A stretch of 64,000 bases of DNA, taken from contig JADJNA010000048.1 in the NCBI GenBank assembly GCA_016709305.1, forward strand, positions 186,001 to 250,000. The letters run 5' to 3'. Within the stretch, counting starts at the first letter, position 1. Each line of letters opens with the position of its first letter. Below the pieces are notes generated by a model. The model saw only the letters and a list, made by a program, of their open reading frames with translations. It was not told where the DNA came from and did no database searches. Of this stretch, positions 1-8,195 are shown piece after piece. The translations under genes were made by a program, and so were the position numbers. The DNA is from Candidatus Villigracilis saccharophilus (lineage in GTDB: Bacteria > Chloroflexota > Anaerolineae > Anaerolineales > Villigracilaceae).

Positions 1-293
1 GCTGAAAGCTGACAGTTGTGCGTGTGAACAACCCATCCAAATTCATTGAGATGGAGCCATTTGAAGGGAGGCGCAATTCGTTGTCGCGGTTCCCCCAATA
101 TTTAATAAAGGCAATATTTGGGATGGGCAATGGCAGTGGCAGTGATCATAAGGCGATGATACCACCACTATATGAAAACGCTGGTTGTATAATCTCTTAA
201 AATGCCTTCCGCGCCTTTTTTTCGCACAAATACGAATTCATTTGAAATTATTTTCCGCAATTAAAGTAATGAAATTGTATAAGGAGAAAATTT

Positions 294-1418
294 ATGTTTG
301 AACATTATCAGCATCTTGGTGTTTTCAGCGACTGGGTTGATGCGGCACGCCGGCAACAATCCATTTATCCAATAGCTGTCCCTGGACCGCAAACTCGATC
401 ATTAATATTTGATGTGTTGGGATTTTGTCACGAGGAGGAAAACCCACTGGAAGTAAAGATTGAAAGCAAGTGGGAGAAGGATGGGATTGTCGGAGAAGAA
501 GTTTCCTGGTCAGTTGGGTATGGGCCGCGCACTCATGCCTATGTACTTAAACCAGCGAACGCAAAAGGATCAATTCCTGGGATCGTTGCTCTGCACGATC
601 ATAGTGATTTCAAATTTTGTGGAAAAGAAAAAATCGCCGATGGCCCCGAAAAGACCCTGTCCACATTAATTGACTTCCGCCAAATCCCATACAGTGGGCG
701 AGCTTATGCCAATGCGCTGGCGCGTGAAGGATTTGTAGTACTGGTTCATGATGTATTCCTATGGGGCAGCCGCCGATTTCCTTTGGAGACCATGATGGAA
801 ACGATGGGCAGCAAAACAGCCGACCTGTTGCGAACGAGCCAAATATCAGATGAAGTTGAGCTTTATAACACCGCCGCCTATTTTCACGAGCATTGGGTTT
901 CGAAGTATTGTAATATTCTTGGCACCAACATGGCCGGGGTCGTTTCCTTCGAAGATCGCGTTGCCTTGAATTACCTGCGCTCACGCGCGGACGTAAATTC
1001 AAAAAGTATTGGATGCATTGGTTTATCGGGGGGAGGAAATCGGGCGGCTTTGTTAAATGCCACACATGAAAGTATTCGAGCCGCGGTCATTATTGGTTTG
1101 ATGACCACATACCCAGCATTGCTCGACCATAACATGTCACACACATGGATGTTATTTCCCTTTGGTTGGTCACGGCATGGTGACTGGCCCGATATCGCCG
1201 CTTCCCGTGCTCCATCCCCCCTGCTGGTTCAATATAATATACAAGATGAGCTGTTTACAGAGGATGGGATGAGGGAAGCGCACATGCGTTTACAAAATCA
1301 TTATTGGAATGTTGGAAAGCCTGATGCATATGTTGGGCAGTTCTACCCCGGTCCGCACAAATTTGACCTCGAGATGCAGTCGGCTGCATTTGAGTGGTTA
1401 AAGGAAAAATTAAAATAA
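294..1418 (+). CDS. alpha/beta hydrolase (esterase/dienelactone hydrolase-like)
   Basis: A 374-residue alpha/beta hydrolase without signal peptide or membrane segment, so probably cytoplasmic. The nucleophile elbow GLSGGG lies near residue 245 (Ser nucleophile), an HDH turn near residue 100, and a C-terminal His in GPHKFD near residue 358 would complete the triad; NIQDELF near residue 318 may carry the acidic residue. The general pattern fits the acetyl-xylan-esterase/dienelactone-hydrolase-like branch, but the substrate cannot be read from sequence. ATG 294 is supported by AAGGAGA about 7 nt upstream. The gene converges on the nucleotidyltransferase and their 3' ends overlap by 9 bp. Confidence 0.8.
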   Translation: MFEHYQHLGVFSDWVDAARRQQSIYPIAVPGPQTRSLIFDVLGFCHEEENPLEVKIESKWEKDGIVGEEVSWSVGYGPRTHAYVLKPANAKGSIPGIVALHDHSDFKFCGKEKIADGPEKTLSTLIDFRQIPYSGRAYANALAREGFVVLVHDVFLWGSRRFPLETMMETMGSKTADLLRTSQISDEVELYNTAAYFHEHWVSKYCNILGTNMAGVVSFEDRVALNYLRSRADVNSKSIGCIGLSGGGNRAALLNATHESIRAAVIIGLMTTYPALLDHNMSHTWMLFPFGWSRHGDWPDIAASRAPSPLLVQYNIQDELFTEDGMREAHMRLQNHYWNVGKPDAYVGQFYPGPHKFDLEMQSAAFEWLKEKLK

Positions 1419-2111
1419 AGGCGGTCGCCACTCTTCTGGCGCTGACTGCAATACCCCAACTGCTTTAAATCCATCCTGGATCATCCTGTCAATTGCGGCT
1501 TGCATCTCGATCTCACCGCGCTCCGAAGGCATGACCTGCGGCAGGTATTCCCAAATTTGCGGCGGCAGGATAAATAAAATCGAAGCTGCGTATGGGCTCA
1601 TGATCTCTTCCCGTTTTGGTTTCTCGATAATTCGTTTCACGCGCCAATTTGAGTCGACGTCCACACTGGAGCGGGAGGCGAGTTCTTCAACTGGACATTC
1701 TTTCAGGCTCATTACGATCTCTGCCTGATGCTTCTCCTGTGCCTGTACAAGCTCAAGCAGAGATTCTTCCTTCAAAATGTAATCCGTTGCCACGACCATA
1801 ACGGCTTCATTCTTGATCCAACCCTCAGGCACGGACATCAATGCATCACCATTGCCTTTCAGTTCAGATTGATGCGCAAAGCTCACGGAAAGATTCCATT
1901 TCGAGCCATCGCCAACATACTCAAAGATTTTTTCTTCCAAATGATTTGTCACAATGCAAACCCGCTCTACGCCAGCCTTTGCCACCGCGCACAATACAAA
2001 ATTCAATGTGGGGCGTCCATTCACTTCGAGCAAAGGCTTGGGTGTGACATCGGTATGCGGGCGTTGACGTTTGCCGCGCCCTGCCGCGAGTAAAACCGCA
2101 GAGCGAATCAT
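1410..2111 (-). CDS. sugar-1-phosphate nucleotidyltransferase
   Basis: A 233-residue NTP_transferase-fold protein. The N-terminal nucleotide-binding motif LAAGRGKR, followed by PKPLLEVNGRP, is the signature that binds NTP and Mg2+; VVATDYIL near residue 105 supplies the second metal-binding Asp. Enzymes of this family join a sugar-1-phosphate to a nucleotide in the cytoplasm. Its start codon overlaps the stop of the upstream sugar kinase by 4 bp (ATGA), so the two are translationally coupled. The pairing suggests it activates the kinase product, perhaps to UDP-galacturonate or a related sugar; that specificity is inference. At 233 residues it is shorter than typical GlmU or RmlA and has no C-terminal beta-helix. 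Confidence 0.85.
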   Translation of the reverse strand: MIRSAVLLAAGRGKRQRPHTDVTPKPLLEVNGRPTLNFVLCAVAKAGVERVCIVTNHLEEKIFEYVGDGSKWNLSVSFAHQSELKGNGDALMSVPEGWIKNEAVMVVATDYILKEESLLELVQAQEKHQAEIVMSLKECPVEELASRSSVDVDSNWRVKRIIEKPKREEIMSPYAASILFILPPQIWEYLPQVMPSERGEIEMQAAIDRMIQDGFKAVGVLQSAPEEWRPPLF

Positions 2112-3178
2112 TGCAAACCATCTCCCGTTTCTGCGACAAAAACTTGTGATGGCAACTCAGGGTGAATGGCAGAATACTTCTCCGCGATCTTCTTGCAGGC
2201 AGTTTCTGCCAGGTCTCGATCTGCCAGCGCGACCACGCACCCGCCATAGCCGCCGCCGCTGAAACGACTGCCATAGACGCCGCTTGTACTGCTGATAATT
2301 TCATGTAATTGGATTAATACATCACTGCCTGATTCGTAATTCCTGATGGACGACGCGCAAGATTGATTCATCAACTGACCAAAACGCGCCGCATCTGACT
2401 CCGCCCAAGCCTGTCTGCCTAGGTGGACACGTTCAACTTCGCTGAAAAAGTGCTCCGCCCGTTTGCGGATATTTTCAGGCAGGGAAAATTTTTTCGCCTC
2501 GAAAATTTCATGCGGGACATCGCCCAGCTTCCAGGCACCTTTTTGCAAAGAGGCTGCCGCTTCGTGACATTCCGCCACACGGACATTAAATCCGCTTTTA
2601 GTGAGTTCGCGCGAGAGGCCTGAATATGCCACGACCCAGGCGGAGTCGCTCGAGGGTGGGTCAATGACCGGGAAAACAGAACCAGTTACCGTGTCCATGA
2701 AAAGAAGCGCATTCTTCTTCCCATAGACAATACTCATGGGATCAAGTAATCCATTTTGCAATCCGAGTTGGCCGTGTTCCAATTCAAAATCCAAATGAAC
2801 GAGCTGCTCATTGGAAAGTTCAATATCATTCACATCAGCCAGCGCCTTGAGATATGCCAGCCCCACCGAAGCGGATGAACTCAGCCCCGAACCGATGAGC
2901 GAACCCGTCACATGCGCTTTCATGCCGCGTTTGGGATTCAGGACCCGCGCCGCCGCCTGGGCATAGCGTATCCAGTGAGTTTTATCAAGGGTACCAATGA
3001 CGAATTTTGCTTTGCCAAATTGTTCGCTCGTAATGCGAATTTCTTTGGAGTCAAGCGGTTGATATTCGAGTGTGGTTCCAAGCTTAATGGTACGCCCCAA
3101 AACCTCACCGCCTTGATGGTCAATGTGCGCGCCGATGGGGCAGATTCGGTAAGGGGAAAAGAGGGTGTCTATTGACAT
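2108..3178 (-). CDS. GHMP sugar kinase, galacturonokinase/galactokinase-like
   Basis: A 356-residue GHMP kinase. The N-terminal sugar-binding motif PYRICPIGAHIDHQGG replaces the GEHTDYNGG of classical galactokinase. GSGLSSSASVGLAYL near residue 95 is the ATP-binding GHMP motif 2, and SRFSGGGYGGC near residue 310 is motif 3. From memory, the substrate motif and segments such as NVRVAECHEAA and RAEHFFSE match plant galacturonokinase better than GalK, so galacturonate or another uronic or pentose sugar is the likelier substrate. The reaction would be ATP-dependent C1 phosphorylation. It is the first gene of a two-gene unit with the nucleotidyltransferase. No clear ribosome site precedes ATG 3178. 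Confidence 0.8.
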   Translation of the reverse strand: MSIDTLFSPYRICPIGAHIDHQGGEVLGRTIKLGTTLEYQPLDSKEIRITSEQFGKAKFVIGTLDKTHWIRYAQAAARVLNPKRGMKAHVTGSLIGSGLSSSASVGLAYLKALADVNDIELSNEQLVHLDFELEHGQLGLQNGLLDPMSIVYGKKNALLFMDTVTGSVFPVIDPPSSDSAWVVAYSGLSRELTKSGFNVRVAECHEAAASLQKGAWKLGDVPHEIFEAKKFSLPENIRKRAEHFFSEVERVHLGRQAWAESDAARFGQLMNQSCASSIRNYESGSDVLIQLHEIISSTSGVYGSRFSGGGYGGCVVALADRDLAETACKKIAEKYSAIHPELPSQVFVAETGDGLQ

Positions 3179-3573
3179 AAGGTAGGGTTGGTAAGATTAT
3201 TTTTTTATATTCCACAAACTATTATTTTGTAACACAAGCATCTTTATGCCTAAGCAAGGCATTAAACTTGTCCTGTTCTGAATCGCCTGGGATCTGTTAC
3301 TAATCGGCATCCCCATACCAGCCGCGCCAATACCAAATATTGTGTTCCCTTGAGATTACATCGCTAGGGCGGTCTTGGGACGGGGCGGTATCAATGGACA
3401 TTGATACATTACCTTATTGGTTTTTATTTTGGAGTCTGTTTGATTCCAGACCGTTCTTGATTTTAGCGTAAAATGTCTGGGCGTAATTTAATCGGTCGCC
3501 TTTCAAAACCGCTTATTGCCGGGAACGCGATCATAAAAGTATAATCAGATTGAAATTAGAAAAGGAAAAGATC
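3179..3573. other. intergenic region, no gene found
   Basis: I find no convincing coding region in these 395 bp. One small dyad is visible at 3388-3407 (GTATCAAT, four-base loop, ATTGATAC), which could be an operator or a weak hairpin. The 5' regions of the sugar kinase (minus) and the 60-residue protein (plus) both start here, so promoters for both should lie inside. Confidence 0.5.
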
Positions 3574-3756
3574 ATGAATCCAAAAGATAAATTGCCGCCG
3601 GAAAAGGTTGATAAAGAGAATCCAGTTGTAAAAAAACAAAGCGACATCAAATCGCAGGATGAACAACTGGCTCGCATCGTAACCAAATTGTCTGAAGAAG
3701 ACCCTGCCATGATCGCTGAAGTCATTAAGAAATGGCTGGAGGAAAACAAAAAATAA
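3574..3756 (+). CDS. small charged hypothetical protein
   Basis: A 60-residue Lys/Glu-rich soluble protein of unknown function. ATG 3574 is preferred over an in-frame TTG at 3550 because GGAAAAG sits just upstream at a usable spacing. The first half is a disordered charged stretch. The second half (LARIVTKLSEEDPAMIAEVI and the following KKWLEENKK) is predicted helical and loosely resembles the short helix with which flagellar M-ring protein FliF engages FliG. No flagellar genes are nearby, so I do not assign that role. It stands alone, followed by a terminator-like hairpin about 220 bp downstream. Confidence 0.55.
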   Translation: MNPKDKLPPEKVDKENPVVKKQSDIKSQDEQLARIVTKLSEEDPAMIAEVIKKWLEENKK

Positions 3757-3831
3757 CTTAATAGCATTTCTTGTTTTCCTGCGATATTGTTGCTAATAAA
3801 CGCGAATAGTGGATAAGCCAAAACCACCATC

Positions 3832-3929
3832 ATGTCACCCTGAGGGAGCGTTTGTCAGTGACGAAAGGTCCTGGATATGACTTGGTAGAGATGCTTCGGG
3901 ACAGGAAAAACCGCCCCTCAGCATGACAT
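3832..3929. repeat. MITE-like dispersed repeat with inverted ends
   Basis: About 98 bp, bounded by imperfect terminal inverted repeats: ATGTCACCCTGAGGG on the left and CCCCTCAGCATGACAT on the right. It has no coding capacity and occupies most of the roughly 300 bp gap between the small protein and the cyclase gene. It resembles non-autonomous repeats common in Chloroflexota and other environmental genomes; no other copy of this exact family was noticed in the window. Confidence 0.6.
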
Positions 3930-3973
3930 ACTTTCGTTATCCATGATTGGCATTAACTATTTTGTATATGGAG

Positions 3974-4007
3974 AAGCGGGGCAGGCTTTATGACCTGTCC
4001 CGCTTTT
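3974..4007 (+). terminator. hairpin terminator
   Basis: AAGCGGGGCAGG pairs with CCTGTCCCGCTT (12 bp with one wobble) around an 8-nt loop and is followed by TTTT on the plus strand. It would end plus-strand transcription before the convergent cyclase gene. Confidence 0.6.
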
Positions 4008-4058
4008 CATTTATAACCAGTACCACACCGCTGGGTATTATTCCCCAAATTGACAGAT

Positions 4059-6377
4059 TCAAGTTAGATCCTTTGACGGGTCGCTCAATTGATTGGCGGG
4101 GATCAATCCTTGCTGGCTGTCTCCGACTTCTGTACGATTACGTCCATTTTGCTTGGCTGTGTACATGGCATTGTCTGCGCGGCGAAATACATCTTCGACG
4201 GACTCGGACGGGCGTATTTCAACAATGCCGATGCTGAGTGTAATACGCACAATCCCGTTTGGCCTGGCCAGGGACAGCGCTGATACGTCTTCGCGGATGC
4301 GCTCCGCCAGCACGTATGCCTTTTCTGCCTTTGTCATCGGCATCAGGATGATGAATTCCTCACCGCCATAGCGCCCGATGACATCCGCGCTTCGCAGACA
4401 ATTACGGGTGATCGCTGTAAGCGCCTGAAGCATCTGGTCGCCGATCGCGTGGCCGAAGGCGTCATTGACCTTTTTAAAATGATCAATATCGAACATCAAT
4501 ACAGACAGGGGCTTCTGATAACGCGCGGCCACCTCGAACTCGTGTTCGGCACACTCAAACAGATGACGGCGATTCTTTATACCGGTGAGTTGATCGGTAC
4601 GCGCCAGTTCCTTCTCGCGGACAAGGGAAGTCTGCAAGGCAACGTTGAGCGATTGCAGCGATTGTTCCCCCTGCTTACGCTCGGTAATATCCTCATGAAT
4701 AACGATCACACCCCGGCGCGGACGATGCTGCGGAACCACCGTCATGCAGAACCAGCGCTGCTGGGTGGGGGAATCGCAAGGATACTCAGTGGTGAATTGA
4801 GAGCGCGTCCCGTTCAACACGGCGCGAATGCCCAGGTCCACCTGATCTGCGACCGAGTCGCCCTGCCGCATCGCAGACTGGCAGACATTCAGATAATTGA
4901 TACCCAAATAATCAGTGGACTGCGGGCTGTTGTTCTCCTTCGCAAATTTCCTCCAGGCTTCATTAACCGCCACGATCACCCCTTTGTCATCCAGCACCGC
5001 GATATGGGCTGTGAGCGAGTCTAATATGCCTTTGACAAAATATTCACTGTCCCGCAGGGCGGCTTGAGCCTGAGCCCGTTCGGTAATGTCTTGAAATGTT
5101 CCATGGATATCGTTATTTTCAATATCCCGCCCGCCTATGATATGCACCCACTTGTGAGTTCCCTTGGCAGATATGAATTCCAATTCAAGGTCAAAAAACT
5201 CGTTATGTTCCACGGCGCGCTGAAAGGCTTTTTCAATGACAGGTCTGGAGGCGGGCGCAAAGAATTCGATCCCCTTTCCGACACTGGGATGATGGGATCC
5301 ATCCACTTCAAGGGTCAGATAGATCTCTTCCGTCCATGTTTGCTCCATTGAACCCAGGTCAACTTTCCATGCGCCGACCTTGGCTGTGATCCCCATTTCT
5401 TTGAGCATGGCTTCGCTTCTCTTGAGATGTTCCTCTGCCAGTTTACGCTCGGTGATATCGCGTACGACCGCCCACATCCCGGACGGGCTGCCATCCTCAC
5501 CGCGCAGCAGAACGGTTTGTAATTCCACCGGAAAAAGCGTGCCGTCTTTTTTTCTGTATTCCTTTTGATAGACTGTGGAGTGTCCGCGCTTTAAGACCTG
5601 ATTCTCTACAATATCTGCTTCAAGGGCGTGCCATTTTTCAGGTGTGATATCCATATAGGTCAGTTGAGACAACTCGGTCTCGGAGTATCCCAGCATGGTC
5701 CTGTATATCTCGTTGCTTTCCAGAATGCTGCCGTCCATCGCCACGCTGCAAAATCCATCCCGCATGGTTTCATGCAGCGTGCGATATTTTCTTTCAGAAA
5801 GCGCGAGTTCGTTTTCGGCATGCTTGCGCTGTGTAACTTCCCGCCGCGCCTGATCCAGCGAGTTCCGCGTATTGATTGCCAGCGTATCCACCGCAATTGC
5901 AGCCACCAGTAAAATAAAGGTGATGAGGATGAGGTAGATCCAGGTGGATATTCCACCTTCGAAGGGCTTGGGGAGGAACCTGCCATAGATTTCGCCCAGT
6001 GCCAGCCAGCAGACCGCCGCCAGGCTCAGGCTGATTGACAGCCAGTAAAATTTGCGGTTCAACGCCTGACCCGCAAAAATAAAGATCAGCGGGAATCCGA
6101 GCATGGCAAGATCACGGATGCCCTGTCCAATGGTCGCGATGACGGTCACGGTCACAATGGTGAATAATACAACGAGCACACTGCTGGAGCGCAAACGCTG
6201 ACGCTTGAGCAATTCCAATGGGATAAGCAGCAGGGCGCTGCCAGCCAGCGTCGCAGCGGTCAACTTCCAGTCTTTGAAGATCAGCGCGGTGGCGAGAACG
6301 ACCAGGTACACGCCCCATGATATCCAGATAAGCATGGATAGGATGCCCGCCAGTTGTCTGTTTTCTTCATTATTCAT
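4059..6377 (-). CDS. membrane PAS-sensor diguanylate cyclase
   Basis: A 772-residue membrane-bound signalling enzyme predicted to make cyclic di-GMP from two GTP. The first ~180 residues hold about six hydrophobic segments (MASE-like sensor), followed by a coiled stretch and three PAS/PAC modules (around residues 200-320, 330-450 and 455-570). The C-terminal GGDEF domain contains RYGGEEF near residue 670; GGEEF is an active-site variant found in active cyclases. Five residues upstream is RSAD, matching the RxxD inhibitory I-site, so product inhibition is expected. DQLTGIKNRR marks the domain start. No EAL domain is present. The ligand is unknown. It lies upstream of, and cotranscribed in direction with, nothing obvious; the response regulator is 118 bp away. 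Confidence 0.92.
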   Translation of the reverse strand: MNNEENRQLAGILSMLIWISWGVYLVVLATALIFKDWKLTAATLAGSALLLIPLELLKRQRLRSSSVLVVLFTIVTVTVIATIGQGIRDLAMLGFPLIFIFAGQALNRKFYWLSISLSLAAVCWLALGEIYGRFLPKPFEGGISTWIYLILITFILLVAAIAVDTLAINTRNSLDQARREVTQRKHAENELALSERKYRTLHETMRDGFCSVAMDGSILESNEIYRTMLGYSETELSQLTYMDITPEKWHALEADIVENQVLKRGHSTVYQKEYRKKDGTLFPVELQTVLLRGEDGSPSGMWAVVRDITERKLAEEHLKRSEAMLKEMGITAKVGAWKVDLGSMEQTWTEEIYLTLEVDGSHHPSVGKGIEFFAPASRPVIEKAFQRAVEHNEFFDLELEFISAKGTHKWVHIIGGRDIENNDIHGTFQDITERAQAQAALRDSEYFVKGILDSLTAHIAVLDDKGVIVAVNEAWRKFAKENNSPQSTDYLGINYLNVCQSAMRQGDSVADQVDLGIRAVLNGTRSQFTTEYPCDSPTQQRWFCMTVVPQHRPRRGVIVIHEDITERKQGEQSLQSLNVALQTSLVREKELARTDQLTGIKNRRHLFECAEHEFEVAARYQKPLSVLMFDIDHFKKVNDAFGHAIGDQMLQALTAITRNCLRSADVIGRYGGEEFIILMPMTKAEKAYVLAERIREDVSALSLARPNGIVRITLSIGIVEIRPSESVEDVFRRADNAMYTAKQNGRNRTEVGDSQQGLIPANQLSDPSKDLT

Positions 6378-6495
6378 ATTCAGTTTGCGATGAACCCGGT
6401 TTCATAATTTTCCCCCTCCACTCGAATAATCACGATCTGATCGGGTAATATCTCTGCATGTACCAAAAGGAAGACGATTTACTTCGCGGCTGGGA

Positions 6496-7194
6496 TCAGT
6501 CCGCGCTTGGCATGGGGGGCGCGAACGGGGTGATGATCCCCAGGCTGCGCGCCTTCGAAATGGCGGCCGTGCGTGTGCGAACGTTCAGTTTGATATAGGC
6601 ACCCGATAGCAGGTTGCGGAAAGTGGAATTGGCGACGGCCATTTCCTTCGATAGTTCGGTTGTCAGCGCATCCGGGAAGGCCGCGCACAGTGAGAGCGCT
6701 TCCAACTGACGAAGGCTGAGCGTGTTCCCGGTCCGATTGAGCTGGTCGCTCAGAAAGAGTTGGTGCGCCTTTTGGCTGAGATGAATTCCGCCGCCGGCGA
6801 TGGTCAGCACCACGTTGGCGAGGTCCACTAGGGTACTGCGGTCGTCCTTGAGGATGTAGCCGTTCGCGCCGGCGTCCATGATGCCGCGGATCAGCCCGCG
6901 TTCGGCGAACATCGAGATGACCAGGATGTTCATGTGCGGGTACAACTGCATCAGTTTGGGAATGACATACAGGATGGGATAGTCATTTGAATTTTCGGCG
7001 GAGACCGGCACACTGATATCGAGCAGCAGCACATCGGTGGGGAATTTCGCGAGCGCGGGTTCAAGTTGATCGCCAAAATTGAGCGTGGCAACCACTTCGA
7101 TCAGAGGGCTTTGGCTGAGGCGGTGGACATACCCGTCCACAATGCTTTGATGGTCGTCGAGGATGGCTACATTGATCTTTCGATTGGGCTGCAT
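6496..7194 (-). CDS. NarL/LuxR-type response regulator
   Basis: A 232-residue two-domain transcription regulator. The receiver domain has the acidic pair ILDDHQ (D13-D14), the phospho-acceptor Asp59 in VLLLDIS and the Lys in YILKDD. The C-terminal domain (about 165-225) has a LuxR-type helix-turn-helix that starts LSLRQLEALSLC. I start it at ATG 7194, because AAGGAAA lies about 6 nt upstream; an in-frame ATG at 7242 lacks a ribosome site. The HisKA_3-type kinase encoded divergently about 1 kb away is its most likely partner, since such kinases normally pair with NarL-family regulators. Confidence 0.88.
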   Translation of the reverse strand: MQPNRKINVAILDDHQSIVDGYVHRLSQSPLIEVVATLNFGDQLEPALAKFPTDVLLLDISVPVSAENSNDYPILYVIPKLMQLYPHMNILVISMFAERGLIRGIMDAGANGYILKDDRSTLVDLANVVLTIAGGGIHLSQKAHQLFLSDQLNRTGNTLSLRQLEALSLCAAFPDALTTELSKEMAVANSTFRNLLSGAYIKLNVRTRTAAISKARSLGIITPFAPPMPSAD

Positions 7195-7415
7195 ATGCAT
7201 TTTCCTTACTGACAGCGTACCCGAAATGGGACGGGTGTTCAAGGCTTTTTCAGAAGAGAGTACAAATGTCTATGTTCTTTAACTTCCAGCCTATTCACCT
7301 GTACAGGTATTGAGATGATAATGACCGCGGTTAGTGAACGCTGATCACGGCGGATAAAACCGCTTCTCCGTTCAGGGGGGAAACCTGTGCAGTGCCAGCG
7401 GGGATACGCTGCCGA

Positions 7416-7497
7416 GAGGGTCTTCCTTAAATGCAAGTACCGGGGTGACAGCCTTGAAGGGGAACACCTGTCGCCGGGGAAGACCCTCAGCCTTTTA
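7416..7497 (+). ncRNA. long two-tier hairpin ending in a T-run
   Basis: GAGGGTCTTCC (7416-7426) pairs perfectly with GGAAGACCCTC (7478-7488). Inside it, CCGG plus GACAG (7440-7451) pair with CTGTC plus CCGG (7468-7477). A TTTTATT tract follows on the plus strand, so this could be the end of a structured transcript or a large terminator. The surrounding 7195-7549 gap has no convincing gene but holds further small dyads (for example CAGCG/CGCTG near 7396-7412). No known riboswitch class matched by eye. Confidence 0.4.
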
Positions 7498-7549
7498 TTC
7501 ACGAAATCTCTAGATTGATTTTAAGTAATTCCCAAATTGGCGTAACGAT

Positions 7550-7804
7550 ATGATCAAACACAACGATGAATTTTGCGTTCGTCGGTTGATAATGTTTGAT
7601 GACCACGCGGTTGATAGAATCGATTGGCTTGAAAGTTTTGTCGCAACCCTTACACTTCGTGGACGACAGATCCTTGAACTAATGCAGGATGGTGTATCAT
7701 AAACAATGATAGTTGCCCAGTTTGGCTTGTGCCTTCCGAGAATTACCCAGATCAAACAATCCATTAAGAAAAAAGCGCAGAAGTTTGAAAAACAAACTTT
7801 GTAA
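7550..7804 (+). pseudogene. decayed sigma-region-4-like HTH gene with a nonsense codon
   Basis: From ATG 7550 the frame encodes 50 residues ending LTLRGRQILELMQDGVS, then an in-frame TAA at 7700-7702, then 33 more sensible residues in the same frame (TMIVAQFGLCLPRITQIKQS and on to a stop at 7802). Read through as one unit this is a complete helix-turn-helix of the sigma-70 region 4 type; CAA to TAA is a single change. The upstream part typical of such proteins is missing, so the gene looks both truncated and nonsense-mutated. It lies in a gene-poor stretch between the response regulator and the kinase. Confidence 0.6.
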
Positions 7805-7843
7805 ATCAATAATATACTGCCATGAGCCTGCAAAACAGCAGGC

Positions 7844-8086
7844 TCATTTATTCTTTGTGCAGATTTTCGATAAGATGAAACAGGCCTGAACACCGGAAGC
7901 ATAGCCGCATTCTATCCTCAGCAGTTTCTCTTCATCCAGCCCCCATTCGTCTTCCAGTTCTTTTCTGCTTTGGTTCCGCCTTCGGCGATATGTGTAAAGT
8001 AACACCCCAATATAACTTTCCGATGGTATTTTCTCGCTTTTTATGTTTTTGACGGCATTTTCGAACTGCTCAGACATAGATGACAT
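7844..8086 (-). CDS. small XRE-like helix-turn-helix protein
   Basis: An 80-residue protein with one putative DNA-binding region: YIGVLLYTYRRRRNQSRKEL followed by EDEWGLDEEKLLRIECG, which has the spacing of an XRE-type helix-turn-helix. No membrane segment or enzymatic motif is present. It is transcribed away from the histidine kinase, with about 110 bp between the two starts, and could regulate that promoter; this is inference. A C-terminal stretch CFILSKICTKNK has no recognisable role. Confidence 0.55.
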   Translation of the reverse strand: MSSMSEQFENAVKNIKSEKIPSESYIGVLLYTYRRRRNQSRKELEDEWGLDEEKLLRIECGYASGVQACFILSKICTKNK

Positions 8087-8195
8087 AGAACGACCCTTTA
8101 AACCAAAAATAATTATCCTGAATTCTCTATTATTAAGACGAAGTGTGTGATAAATTATTTAGTGCTTCAGATTTCAAGGTTTGGCAAGGAGATCT

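Noticed and set aside
18..200. 60-codon open frame at the window start
   Set aside because: Low-complexity composition, GTG start without ribosome site, and no recognisable domain; treated as chance.
3550..3573. TTG 3550 as start of the small protein
   Set aside because: The candidate ribosome site lies downstream of it and correctly placed for ATG 3574.
7416..7488. Riboswitch (TPP or c-di-GMP class) in the 7.4 kb hairpin
   Set aside because: Conserved core bases of those classes are missing; only the stem-loop geometry is suggestive.
7239..7902. Two minus-strand open frames (7239-7502 and 7510-7902)
   Set aside because: The first runs across the long hairpin region and the second lies opposite the better-supported HTH pseudogene; neither has a plausible protein character.
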